Assembly: GCA_965198865.1 (NCBI GenBank)
Contig: CBDAQA010000025.1
Coordinates: 744,001-808,000 of the forward strand
Source of the DNA: CBDAQA01 sp965198865
GTDB lineage: Bacteria > Planctomycetota > Phycisphaerae > Tepidisphaerales > Tepidisphaeraceae
Length of the DNA: 64,000 nucleotides
Direction: 5' to 3'
Part shown: positions 1-8,187 of the stretch, one piece after another
Layout: each line of letters starts with the position of its first letter
How positions within the stretch are numbered: position 1 is the stretch's first letter
Notes under the pieces: generated by a model
What the model was told of the DNA's origin: nothing
Databases searched by the model: none
The model's input: only the letters and a program-made list of their open reading frames with translations
Translations under genes and position numbers: made by a program

Positions 1-584
1 TCCATGCTTCGCCCGGCCAGCTCGATGTCGACCGGGTTGGGCAGCCCCTTCAGCTTATAGCCGCTGTAGACGACCCAGGCGTCGAAGCCGCAGGTGACGG
101 CGTAGCCGCGCAGGCGGTAGCGGTCGTTCTCGGCCTCCACCCACTCCCGGCCGACGGGGTCCGACCACTCCCGCACCAGCCGGCCGGGTCCGCCGGGCAC
201 CTTGTGATCGGCGTCGGTCTTGGGGGCGTCGTTGTAGCGCGACTTGGCCAGCCAGACGAGCGTCCTGGCCGACATCGGCAGCGGCATGTGAATGTGGACG
301 ACGCCGACGGCCGTCGTGTGGCTCGGGCTGCGCCACTGGCAGTGGGTGAACAGCCCGCCGCCCTGCGTCGGGAGCAGGTCCCACGACCGCGGGATGGACG
401 CTGACGCCCCGACGCGGTCGATCGGGCGTGGCGGCGCGAGGCCGGTGAAGTCGATCATCGCCAGGTGGGCGTTGAGCCGCTCGCTCATCTCCGCCGCTGG
501 GGGCTGGCACCCGGCGGCCAGCAGGCAGCAGATCCACAGGGCGGCGCGTGCCACCGTCGGAACGGTCGTCGTTCGAAAACCCAT
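1..584 (-). CDS. Lipoprotein, 3' end cut by window edge
   Basis: I do not recognise a named family. The frame is open from an ATG at 584 to the window edge, so about 194 residues are visible and the C-terminus is missing. A GGAGAGAGG ribosome site lies just upstream of the ATG. The N-terminus is a lipoprotein signal: a basic start, a hydrophobic stretch and the lipobox LLAAGC near residue 26, so the product should be lipid-anchored. The segment ending WVVYSG followed by a Val-Asp-Ile-Glu-Leu stretch resembles the C-terminal part of the lipoprotein at 777-1349 (WVVYAG and a similar Glu-Leu stretch). The two are probably tandem paralogues transcribed leftward together. Confidence 0.7.
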   Translation of the reverse strand, partial: MGFRTTTVPTVARAALWICCLLAAGCQPPAAEMSERLNAHLAMIDFTGLAPPRPIDRVGASASIPRSWDLLPTQGGGLFTHCQWRSPSHTTAVGVVHIHMPLPMSARTLVWLAKSRYNDAPKTDADHKVPGGPGRLVREWSDPVGREWVEAENDRYRLRGYAVTCGFDAWVVYSGYKLKGLPNPVDIELAGRSM

Positions 585-776
585 CGGCCTCTCTCCCATA
601 CGATGGGCCGGAGCCCTTGGAGCGGCGAAGAACGGTTTAATTCTGCGAGGCGAATCGGTCGCGGTTGGATCCACACCATACCCGGCGACGCCGGCCGATC
701 AACCTAATCTTCGGCAATTGCGCGGCCGACTTTCAACGTCAAAGGCAACATCCGCTAGCCCCCCGCTCTGCGCGGG

Positions 777-1349
777 TCACGGCATCCCGACGCGCGTCGC
801 CTCGCGGGCCTGCTCGGCCAACTTCAGCTCCGGGCCGTCGACCGGCTTGGCGCGCAGGGTGCCGGCGTAGACGACCCAGCCGCGGAGGCCGTCGGTGGTG
901 AGATTGCCGTGGATGGCGTACCGCCCGCCCTCGGCGACGAAGCGGATGCCGGGCAGCGCCGCGTCGTCCTTGCGGTCGACCAGGTTGGCCTCGCCCTCGC
1001 TCTTCTTCATCTCGCGGATCACGCCCCACAGCGCCAGGCTCGGGCCGACGGGGAACCGCAGCTTGAACCGGATCACACCGTAAGCGGTCGACTTGTGCGG
1101 GCTGATCCAGACCTGGTGGCGGTGGTTGTCGGAGACCTTCGGCGGGTCGGGCAACCAGCCGATCGGCGGGACGACGGCGGCGGACAGCAGCGGGTCGACC
1201 ACCGGTGCCGGCAGGCCGGCCGACACCGGCCGGGTCGTCGCCATGTAGGCCGGTCGCTTGGGCGTAGGGCAACAGCCGACGAGGCAGGTCAGCAGCGCGA
1301 TGGGGAGGGCCAGACGCATCCGTTGCCGGTTCGTACCCGCCCGCGGCAT
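777..1349 (-). CDS. Lipoprotein of unknown function
   Basis: Function unknown. The protein has a short basic N-terminus, a hydrophobic run and the lipobox LVGC, followed by about 170 residues with no recognised motif. The C-terminal half (WVVYAG and following) resembles the neighbouring partial lipoprotein at 1-584. The start is uncertain. An ATG at 1349 gives a signal peptide with a basic n-region, and an ATG at 1319 gives a shorter one directly before the hydrophobic core. Upstream in-frame ATGs near 1358 and 1379 fall in or next to the rpmE terminator and are unlikely. It is probably read from its own promoter after that terminator. Confidence 0.7.
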   Translation of the reverse strand: MPRAGTNRQRMRLALPIALLTCLVGCCPTPKRPAYMATTRPVSAGLPAPVVDPLLSAAVVPPIGWLPDPPKVSDNHRHQVWISPHKSTAYGVIRFKLRFPVGPSLALWGVIREMKKSEGEANLVDRKDDAALPGIRFVAEGGRYAIHGNLTTDGLRGWVVYAGTLRAKPVDGPELKLAEQAREATRVGMP

Positions 1350-1362
1350 CGGGGCCATCCCA

Positions 1363-1402
1363 CAAAAAAGCGTGGACACCGCTGGGGGGCAGCGGTGTCC
1401 AC
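1363..1402 (-). terminator. Rho-independent terminator of rpmE
   Basis: A perfect 12-bp inverted repeat (1372-1383 with 1391-1402, 7-base loop) is followed on the minus strand by six T residues (1364-1369). It lies 43 bases past the rpmE stop codon, in the right orientation. It separates rpmE from the downstream lipoprotein gene. Confidence 0.85.
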
Positions 1403-1444
1403 GACAATCGAATGGGCCGGACGTGCCCGGCCACCTGTTGCGAG

Positions 1445-1696
1445 TTACTTCTTGGCGCCGGCGGTGGCGGCCACGGGGGCGACCTTCTGGAAGCTGTAGG
1501 TGCCGCCGAACTTCTTGCTGAACCGCTCGACGCGGCCGGCGGTGTCGACGAACTTCTGCTTGCCGGTGAAGAACGGGTGGCAGGCCGAGCAGATGTCGAC
1601 GTTGATCTTCGTCGCGGTGCTACGGGTGACGAACTCGTTGCCGCAGGCACATCGGACCTGGGCGGTCTGGTAACGGGGGTGGATCTTGGCTTGCAC
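1445..1696 (-). CDS. rpmE: 50S ribosomal protein L31
   Basis: Ribosomal protein L31, 83 residues, the normal length for the zinc-binding form. It shows CACGNEF near residue 15 and the diagnostic CSACHPFFTGKQ in the middle, giving CxC and CxxC pairs for zinc. The start is a GTG at 1696, chosen because AAGGAG sits seven bases upstream and the protein then begins with the family's QAKIHP. The same frame stays open far upstream, but that part looks non-coding. It is closed by a strong terminator at 1363-1402. L31 belongs to the large subunit and helps bridge the two ribosomal subunits. Confidence 0.95.
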   Translation of the reverse strand: MQAKIHPRYQTAQVRCACGNEFVTRSTATKINVDICSACHPFFTGKQKFVDTAGRVERFSKKFGGTYSFQKVAPVAATAGAKK

Positions 1697-1984
1697 GGTG
1701 AACTCCTTGGCCCCGGCGTGCGAAGCGGCACCCGCCGCGTCGTCAGCCAGGGTTAGACATAGTACGGCGGCGACGGGCGCAGGGTCCACCCGAGGCGAGC
1801 CGAGTCCTCGACGGTACCAGAATATGGTGGTTAGGCAAGGGCGACGGAGCCGGGCCGGGTCGTCGCGTGGCGACCGAAGGTCGCGTCTCGCGCAGGCGGC
1901 GCGTCGCGGAAAGGCGCCGTCCACCCCGCGAGAGGCGATGTTCTGTCGCTCGGGCCGACGCGGCCGGCGCTGTGGTCTTGCGGG

Positions 1985-2218
1985 TCAGTGGTTGAGCCAG
2001 GCGACCAGCCCGACCAGCACGGCCGCAGCGGCGGCGAAGCCGCCGAGGATCCAGAGCAGGACGGTGGCCGCCTCGCGCGGGACCTCGTCCATCGAGCGGC
2101 ACTTGACCGACTTCCAGACGACGGCAATGACGACGCACAGCGGCAGCGCCAGCAGGTAGGGGTAGTCCCACACCGGCAGCGGATCGAGGAACGGGCGGAA
2201 CGCGAGCAGCGGGGTCAC
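1985..2218 (-). CDS. Small two-helix membrane protein
   Basis: A 77-residue protein of unknown function. It has two predicted membrane helices, at roughly residues 20-38 and 52-74, separated by a short charged segment. Translation appears to start at a GTG (2216-2218) that overlaps the TGA closing the frame of the upstream gene (GTGA), a typical sign of translational coupling. It forms a two-gene unit with the DUF6677-like gene upstream. The following 288 bases, before rpmE, contain no convincing gene. Confidence 0.65.
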   Translation of the reverse strand: MTPLLAFRPFLDPLPVWDYPYLLALPLCVVIAVVWKSVKCRSMDEVPREAATVLLWILGGFAAAAAVLVGLVAWLNH

Positions 2219-2747
2219 TCGGCCGTCCCCCGGCGGCGCGCCGCTCGGCCAGGTGAACCGACCGGTGGGCGGCGTCGATGATGACCATCAGGTTCAGGAG
2301 CCCGGCCACCGACAGGTAGAGCGAGCCGATCTCGTTCAATCGAGCGTGGGTGAGCGAGCCATAGGGCTGGCCCTGCCGGGCCGGGTCGGGCTCGGCGGCC
2401 ATCACGCTCCAGGCGCCGGCTGCGATGGCGACCGGGCCGGCCATCAGCTGCGGCAGCGACCAGGGCTTGTCGCGGATCTCGTTGACCGGGGTGGCCTGCA
2501 TCACCCAGAGGCGGGTGGCGGGGTCGATCTTGCGCTTGCCGGTCTCGGTCACGTAGCCGGGCACCTCCATCACGCGGACGCCCCCGACCAGCAGGCCGAG
2601 GACGAACAGGGTGAGGATGCTGATGCCGATCGTGAGGCCGCGCGTCCGCTGCCCGATCAGCAGGTAGCCGGCCCCGGGGAGGAGCCAACCGGCGATCGCG
2701 ACCAGGGGCGCGGGCGGGACGGGCGGTGGTGCGGATTCGTCGGCCAT
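2215..2747 (-). CDS. DUF6677-like membrane protein, apparent frameshift near the 3' end
   Basis: A roughly 177-residue membrane protein with a Pro-rich N-terminus, then hydrophobic helices. The segment PGAGYLLIGQRTRG is like DUF6677-type planctomycete proteins (recognised from memory, function unknown). The start is the ATG at 2747. In this frame the protein looks natural up to about position 2230, then reads on through the downstream gene as Pro/Arg-rich nonsense. A stop that overlaps the next start exists one frame over (TGA at 2215-2217). One extra G in the G5 run at 2226-2230 would restore it. I read this as an indel (sequencing error or real mutation). The 3' end given is the inferred stop. 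Confidence 0.6.
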
Positions 2748-3028
2748 CGAAAGGGCCACACTGTAGCGGCGACGGAGCGACCGGCAAGCGGCATCCCCAC
2801 CCCGCCGACCATTGGAAGGTTCAACCGGGAACTGCTTGGCGGATGAACTTCGACAACTTGCGAGGACCAAATTCGCAGGATAGATTTTGCCGTCCGAAAA
2901 GTGGGTTGGGGGGCGGGCGTCAGATCAGGTCAGTCCGCCAAACGGCCCGGGGGCCGCCCCTGAACCAAATCACGACGCCGGTGCTGTTGGAAGGCACCCG
3001 GAATGGGCACTTACTTAGGGAGGTCAGC

Positions 3029-5089
3029 GTGCATCGGAGTTCACACCGAAACAGCTGCGATGGGCGCTTCGCGAAGTGGGCGACTCGCAGACATCAGCGC
3101 GGGATCGTGGCCGTCATGGCGGCGAGCATTGGGGCGATAGGCAGCGTCGCGCGCGGCGACCTGCAGTACTTCGCAGGCGACGGAAGTTCGCTGGGTGCCC
3201 AAGCGTACGGCCCATCGGCGGCGGGCCCGTTCACGAGCGCGTACGACGACACCAACACACTCGTGTTCGCCACCCCCAACGGTCAGGCGAGTGGTGGCAG
3301 CATCACGCTGGGGAACATCATCGCGACGGAAAACCTGACCATCACGGCACCCGACAGCCACTTGATGAGTACCACTGGCGTCATTGACATCAATGTTAGC
3401 AAAAACAAGACGTTGGATTTTGGCGGGCAGATGTTCCTGTCGTCAACCACCATGGGATTCACCAAGGATGGCGACGGAGTGCTCGCCCTGATGGGCACCA
3501 CGTACAAGGGCGGGTTCACCCTGGACGCTGGCACAGTGGTCGCCCGCGCCGACACCGCCTTAGGAAGCTCCAGTTCCCCGAACAACGAGAAGCTGACGAT
3601 CAACGGCGGCGTGCTCGCCGCGACGTCGACCCGCAACTTCTCGGCCAAGTTCGCGGGCGGCATCTACATGAGCGGTGACTTCACGCTGGGCGGTTCGACT
3701 GGGCTGGCGTCGCCGTCGGCGTCGATGACGTTCAGCAACGACGTCAACCTCGGATCGGGCAACCGGACCATCACGCTGGGAGACGGCACCACGGGGACCT
3801 ATTCGTTCGGCGGCGCGTTCAACTCCTCCGGCGGCGGCCTGACGATCGCCGGGCCGCAGGTCACGCCGAACCCGTCGCTCCCGACGGGCCCGATCTTCGT
3901 CTTCGGCAGCACGTCCAACAGCTACACGGGCGCGACGAACCTCGCCGGAGGCATCACGCAGTTCAACTCGTCCAGTTCGTTCGCGAAGACGTCGGCCATC
4001 AACTTCACCGGGATGGCCGCCCTGCAGTGGGGGGCCAAGCAAACCGACGACCTGTCGGCGAAGATCGGGGCGGGCAGCGGCATCGGAGCCGGCGCGGTGG
4101 CTACGTTCAGCATGCCGACAATCGTCACCTTCGCCAACGCTCTGACCGGCGCCGGCGGAATCGCGACCGACGGCTCGGGCAAGCTGATCTTGGCCGCGAA
4201 CAACCTCTACGGGGGCAACACGTCGATCGGCAGCAACAGCACGCTCCAGGTGGGCAACGGCGGGACGACCGGCACGCTGGGGACGGGCACCGGCCCGATC
4301 ACGTTCACCGCGTCGGGCGGGCATCTCTCGTTCAACCGCAGCGACGCCATCACCGTCCCGAACAGGATCACCGGTGCCGGCAGCGTCCAGCAGATCGGCA
4401 CGGGGAAACTGACCCTGTCGGGCAGCAGCGACTACAGCGGCGGGACCACCGTCACCAGCGGCACGCTGCTGGCCAACGGAGCCTCGGCGACCGGGTCGGG
4501 CAACGTGCTCGTCTCGTCCGGTGCAACGCTTGGCGGGACGGGCGGGACCATTGGCGGGTCGGTCTCGGTCGCCTCCGGCGGCACGATCACCGGGGGGTCG
4601 GGACCGACGGCGAACGACACCGTGGGGACGTTGACGATCAACGGCTTCCTGGACACCAGCGCCAACCCCATCTACGCGGTGAAGCTCGACGGCAGCAAGG
4701 TGACGGCCGACTCAGCCCACGGGATCGCCGTGCCAGGGTCGTCGGATGAGCTGATCGTCTCGTCGCTGAACGTGCCGAGCGGCTCGTTCACCCAGATGAC
4801 CTTCTCGCCGGTGTTGCTGTCGCCGGGGTCGCTCACGTCGGGGACCACCTACTCGTTCCTGATCGCCCATGCGACGACGACCGGCGCGTTTTTACCGCTG
4901 AACCTGCCGTCGACCGCCATGGATGGTGACAGCACTTACGCGGTGAGGAAGACCAACAACAACTCGGATCTGGTGCTCGATTACACCTACACGGCAGCGA
5001 CGCCGGAGCCGACCGCCCTGGCGTTGGCCGGCGTTGGAATAGCCCCGCTGCTGTTGTCGCGGCGCAGGCGGATCGCCATCGGATCGTAG
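3029..5089 (+). CDS. PEP-CTERM protein with autotransporter-type beta repeats
   Basis: A 686-residue exported protein. The start is the GTG at 3029, five bases after GGGAGG; the longer open frame upstream lacks such a site and looks non-coding. The protein has an N-terminal signal region with a hydrophobic stretch near residues 28-45. It then has a long Gly/Thr/Ser/Asn-rich body with repeated blocks such as GSGKLILAANNLYGGNT and GTGKLTLSGSSDYSGGTT, characteristic of autotransporter-associated beta-strand repeats. The C-terminus is a PEP-CTERM sorting signal: PEP at about 659-661, a hydrophobic helix and an Arg cluster. PEP-CTERM proteins are normally processed by an exosortase and exposed on the surface; no exosortase is in the window. 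Its ligand or role is unknown. Confidence 0.85.
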   Translation: MHRSSHRNSCDGRFAKWATRRHQRGIVAVMAASIGAIGSVARGDLQYFAGDGSSLGAQAYGPSAAGPFTSAYDDTNTLVFATPNGQASGGSITLGNIIATENLTITAPDSHLMSTTGVIDINVSKNKTLDFGGQMFLSSTTMGFTKDGDGVLALMGTTYKGGFTLDAGTVVARADTALGSSSSPNNEKLTINGGVLAATSTRNFSAKFAGGIYMSGDFTLGGSTGLASPSASMTFSNDVNLGSGNRTITLGDGTTGTYSFGGAFNSSGGGLTIAGPQVTPNPSLPTGPIFVFGSTSNSYTGATNLAGGITQFNSSSSFAKTSAINFTGMAALQWGAKQTDDLSAKIGAGSGIGAGAVATFSMPTIVTFANALTGAGGIATDGSGKLILAANNLYGGNTSIGSNSTLQVGNGGTTGTLGTGTGPITFTASGGHLSFNRSDAITVPNRITGAGSVQQIGTGKLTLSGSSDYSGGTTVTSGTLLANGASATGSGNVLVSSGATLGGTGGTIGGSVSVASGGTITGGSGPTANDTVGTLTINGFLDTSANPIYAVKLDGSKVTADSAHGIAVPGSSDELIVSSLNVPSGSFTQMTFSPVLLSPGSLTSGTTYSFLIAHATTTGAFLPLNLPSTAMDGDSTYAVRKTNNNSDLVLDYTYTAATPEPTALALAGVGIAPLLLSRRRRIAIGS

Positions 5090-5170
5090 GATCTTGACCA
5101 ACCAAATCGCCCCGCCGGGTTTGCTAACCGAGCGGGGTGAGAAGTCAGTCGGATTCGCCGGGTCAGTAAC

Positions 5171-5335
5171 CTACTTGCTCGTGGCCTTGCCCACAGTCGC
5201 CTGGGCCTTCCCCACGGCGGCTTGGACTTTGCCCTTCACCTGTTGGGCCGTGTCGCCCTTGACGGCTCCGGCGACGTCATTGGCCTTGCCCTTGACCTGC
5301 TTCGCCTGGCCCGCCGCGATGTCTTCCTGTCCCAT
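5171..5335 (-). CDS. CsbD-like small stress protein
   Basis: A 54-residue hydrophilic protein with the repeating KQVKGKANDVAG and GKVQAAVGKAQ pattern of the CsbD family. CsbD-like proteins are small, abundant, often stress-induced proteins whose biochemical role is unknown. The start at 5335 is fixed by GGAGG six bases upstream; the longer open frame upstream has no such site. It lies convergent to the PEP-CTERM gene and downstream of tyrS on the same strand. Confidence 0.85.
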   Translation of the reverse strand: MGQEDIAAGQAKQVKGKANDVAGAVKGDTAQQVKGKVQAAVGKAQATVGKATSK

Positions 5336-5426
5336 CAGAACCTCCGGGTAAGAGTTGACGGGAGCGAAGCAACCGCCGTGCCGGGCGTGGCGACTCGCGG
5401 CGGGGGATCGCAACCATTCGTGCCAA

Positions 5427-6638
5427 TTACGGTACGAGTCGGACGAACTTTCGGTTGCCCATCTGCAGGACGGTGGGCTGATCGAACGTGTACTCCTTCG
5501 AAACGTCGCCGACCTTCTCACCGCCGAGTTTGATGGCCCCCTCCTTCACCTTGCGCATGCCCTCGCCATTGCTGGCGACGAAGCCGGCCTTGACCAGCAG
5601 TGGCGCGATCTTGAACGGGCCCGTGCCAACGAGGGAGAGCTCGGGCATCTCGCCGGGGATGCCACCGTGGGTGGCGGTCTGGAAGGAACGCTCGGCCGCC
5701 TCAGCGTCGGGGGCGGAATGCAGCCAGGTGATGAGATGCTTGGCAAGCGCCACCTTGGCGTCGCGGGGCCGCTGGGCGATCAGCGGTTTGAACGCCTCGG
5801 TCGGGAGGTCGGTCAGCAGGGTGTAGTACGACTCGAGCAGGTTGTCCGGCACGCGCATGATCTTGCCGAACATCCCGCCGTCGCCGGCGGGCGGGTCGGT
5901 CAGGCCGATGTAGTTGCCGAGCGACTTGCTCATCTTCTTCACGCCGTCGGTGCCGACCAGCAGCGGCGTCACGATCACCACCTGACCCTCGCCGCCATCG
6001 GCCTGCTGGAACTCCCGGCCGACCATGTTGTTGAACAGCTGGTCGCTGCCGCCCATCTCCACGTCGGCCTCGACGTTCACGCTGTCCCACCCCTGCAGCA
6101 GCGGGTAGAGGATCTCATGCAGGGCGATCGGCACGTCGGCCGCGTATCGCTTGGCGAAGTCCTCGCGCGTCATCACCTGGGCGACCGTCTTGCGGCTGGC
6201 CAGCTTGATGATGTCGACCAGCCCCATCTTCGCCAGCCACTCGCCGTTGTAGCGGACCTCCAGGTGCTCGGGGTCGGTGAGCAGGATCTTCCCGACCTGC
6301 GCGACGTAGGTCTTGGCGTTGGCGTCGATCTCCTCGCCGGTCAGTTCCGGTCGGGTCTTGTTGCGACCGCTGGGGTCGCCCACGCGGGCGGTGTAGTCGC
6401 CGACGATCAGGACCGCCTTGTGGCCCCAGTCCTGGAACTGCCGGACCACCTTCAGCGGCACCGCGTGGCCGAGCGTGACGTCGGGGGCCGTCGGGTCCAT
6501 CCCCAGCTTGACCCGCATTGGCTTGCCGGACCTCCGGCTGTCGGCCAGCTTCCGCCGCAGGTCGGCGTCGCTGAGGATCCGCTCGCACCGGCGGCCGAGG
6601 ATCGCGATCTGGTCATCAATGGAGGGCGTGGCCGTCAT
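5427..6638 (-). CDS. tyrS: Tyrosyl-tRNA synthetase
   Basis: Charges tRNA-Tyr with tyrosine in the cytoplasm. It is 403 residues long, normal for the bacterial class Ic enzyme. The HIGH-type signature appears as TLGH (residues 55-58) and the KMSKS loop is intact (235-239). The tyrosine/ATP pocket segment around VGDYTARVGDPSGR (79-92) is present. The last 60 residues (KVKEGAIKLGGEKV and on) form an S4-like RNA-binding domain. The ATG at 6638 is used; an upstream in-frame ATG at 6698 would add a poorly conserved extension. No T-box leader was recognised. Confidence 0.95.
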   Translation of the reverse strand: MTATPSIDDQIAILGRRCERILSDADLRRKLADSRRSGKPMRVKLGMDPTAPDVTLGHAVPLKVVRQFQDWGHKAVLIVGDYTARVGDPSGRNKTRPELTGEEIDANAKTYVAQVGKILLTDPEHLEVRYNGEWLAKMGLVDIIKLASRKTVAQVMTREDFAKRYAADVPIALHEILYPLLQGWDSVNVEADVEMGGSDQLFNNMVGREFQQADGGEGQVVIVTPLLVGTDGVKKMSKSLGNYIGLTDPPAGDGGMFGKIMRVPDNLLESYYTLLTDLPTEAFKPLIAQRPRDAKVALAKHLITWLHSAPDAEAAERSFQTATHGGIPGEMPELSLVGTGPFKIAPLLVKAGFVASNGEGMRKVKEGAIKLGGEKVGDVSKEYTFDQPTVLQMGNRKFVRLVP

Positions 6639-6760
6639 AGTGGCGGCATTGTACGGGCAACCGCGCGACCGCAGAACTGCAACGCCGGAAGCGGTCACGG
6701 CTGATCGTCGTTCACGCCGATGAAAGCGGGAGACAGGCCAGTACCATCGACAGGAGCACC

Positions 6761-7072
6761 ATGCCCACCGAGAGCATCACGCCCGCGAACACCGTTCCGG
6801 CACCGGTCGCCATTGCGGCGTACCAGGCGTCAACACCCCCGCCGGTGCCCGCCCTGACGCTGCCCGAGGTCGCGCTCGCAGACGCCCTCCGCGAGAAGGC
6901 CGAGACGCTCGAGGAACTGGCGTTGCAGGGCGACCGCCTCGCCATCGCCGAGCTGGTGCGCGAGCATCACGAACAGGCGTTCCCGCCCTCGCCCGTGGCT
7001 GCCCAGCACCCGTCCCACGCGCCCGGCGCCGCCGAGCCCGGCAAGGGACAGATGATCGATGAGTATGACTGA
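6761..7072 (+). CDS. Small hypothetical protein
   Basis: A 103-residue soluble protein with no recognised family. The N-terminal third is Ala/Pro/Thr-rich, and a central helix-forming stretch (ADALREKAETLEELALQGDR) is followed by a Pro/His-rich tail. AGGAG four bases before the ATG supports translation. It lies alone on the plus strand between two leftward genes, with 122 bases to tyrS. It could still be a chance frame in high-GC DNA, but the ribosome site and charge pattern favour a real gene. Confidence 0.5.
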   Translation: MPTESITPANTVPAPVAIAAYQASTPPPVPALTLPEVALADALREKAETLEELALQGDRLAIAELVREHHEQAFPPSPVAAQHPSHAPGAAEPGKGQMIDEYD

Positions 7073-7106
7073 TCGAACCGCCGCGCGCCCCCCCCCCTCC
7101 TGGGCC

Positions 7107-8027
7107 TCACCCCTCGTTCCCGCCCAGCTCGCGGCCCTGGAAGGACCACATGCCGACGCTGAGGGCGAAGGCGCTGAACGTCAACGCGTACAGGGCGGCG
7201 ATGGCGACGTAGCCCCAGATGGTCGACGGGTTCACGCCCAGCGGATCCGACGCGTACGCCGTCCCGGCCACCTTCACGGTGGCGTACACGGTCAGGGGTC
7301 GCAGGTCGAACGCGGCCAGGAACGGCAGCACCTCCGATGCGGCGTAGACGGCCGCCTTCGCCAGGAACGGCCGGTTGGCCATCACGGTGCCGCTGGAGGC
7401 GGACATGGGGAACAGGAACCGGACCAGGTTGCCGGCGATGTAGAACAGGATGACGGCCGGCAGGTTCACCACGAGCGAGAACCGGGTCGACAGCGCCACG
7501 CCGATCGCCGCCAGCACCGCCACCTGCAGCCAGGTCAGCACCAGGCTGGGGAACAGCCCGCCGTAGATGTGCATCCAGCGGAGGTCGGCGATCTGCTTCA
7601 GCTCGCGGTCGTCGGCCGACAGCGATCGGAGCTGGTGGTCACCGGGGATGCGCAGGTACAGGCACGCCCCCAACAGCACGCCGAGGATGACGATCGCCAC
7701 GGCGGCCGAGGCGACGATGCCCAGGTACTTGCCGACCAGCACCTCCCACTTCAGCACCGGCTTGCTCATCAGCGTGAGCATGGTCCGGTCCTCGATCTCG
7801 TCGAACACGGTCCGGCTGGTGGCGAACAGGGTCGACACCAGGACCGAGACGAGCACAACGTCGAGCCCGACACCGAGGAACATCTTCGTGTCCTCGCCCA
7901 GCGTGAAGAAAGGCAGCACGCCGAACACGACCAGGACGACGGCCGCCAGCACCAGCACGAGCGAGTAGATCGGCTGGACCAGCGACTCGAGGAACGTGTG
8001 GCGGATGATGACGAGCGTGCGGTACAT
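7107..8027 (-). CDS. ABC-2 type transport permease
   Basis: A 306-residue integral membrane protein with an ABC-2 permease layout: an N-terminal segment that enters the membrane (about 20-42), a second helix near 50-68, the coupling-like segment FDEIEDRTMLTLMSKPV with KWEVLVGKYLG, then further helices ending near 295. Such subunits pair with a separate ATPase to export lipids, polysaccharide or drugs. No ATPase gene is adjacent: downstream comes a small plus-strand gene, and upstream a hairpin and the RNase gene. The partner must be encoded elsewhere, so the substrate is unknown. Confidence 0.8.
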   Translation of the reverse strand: MYRTLVIIRHTFLESLVQPIYSLVLVLAAVVLVVFGVLPFFTLGEDTKMFLGVGLDVVLVSVLVSTLFATSRTVFDEIEDRTMLTLMSKPVLKWEVLVGKYLGIVASAAVAIVILGVLLGACLYLRIPGDHQLRSLSADDRELKQIADLRWMHIYGGLFPSLVLTWLQVAVLAAIGVALSTRFSLVVNLPAVILFYIAGNLVRFLFPMSASSGTVMANRPFLAKAAVYAASEVLPFLAAFDLRPLTVYATVKVAGTAYASDPLGVNPSTIWGYVAIAALYALTFSAFALSVGMWSFQGRELGGNEG

Positions 8028-8072
8028 GTCAGTGCCAGTTTACGGGGCGGGCGCGTCCAACGAAAGCAACGG

Positions 8073-8138
8073 TCCAAGCCGGCGCCTGAGGTACGCCGAA
8101 GACCCGGGTCTTCGGCGTACCTCAGACGCCGGCTTGGA
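8073..8138. repeat. 66-bp near-perfect palindrome
   Basis: Two 33-base arms (8073-8105 and 8106-8138) meet with no spacer and differ at one position. It lies between the end of the RNase E/G gene and the start of the ABC-2 permease, both leftward. No T-run follows, so it is better described as a palindromic repeat than as a classical terminator. It could still stop or process the RNase transcript. Confidence 0.85.
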
Positions 8139-8187
8139 GCGAAATCCCGCCCGGGAACCGTTCCCCGGCGGGCAAGGTTTCGACCGA

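Noticed and set aside
611..690. tRNA-like stretch ending GGTTGGATCCACACCA
   Set aside because: The T-loop does not match GGTTCGANTCC and no matching acceptor or anticodon stems can be drawn.
2226..2230. Programmed -1 frameshift signal at the G5 run
   Set aside because: The heptamer does not fit a good slippery site in the zero frame and no downstream pseudoknot was evident; an indel is simpler.
5105..5140. Possible terminator between the PEP-CTERM and CsbD-like genes
   Set aside because: Only about six GC pairs with a loop of roughly 15-17 bases and no T-run; too weak to call.
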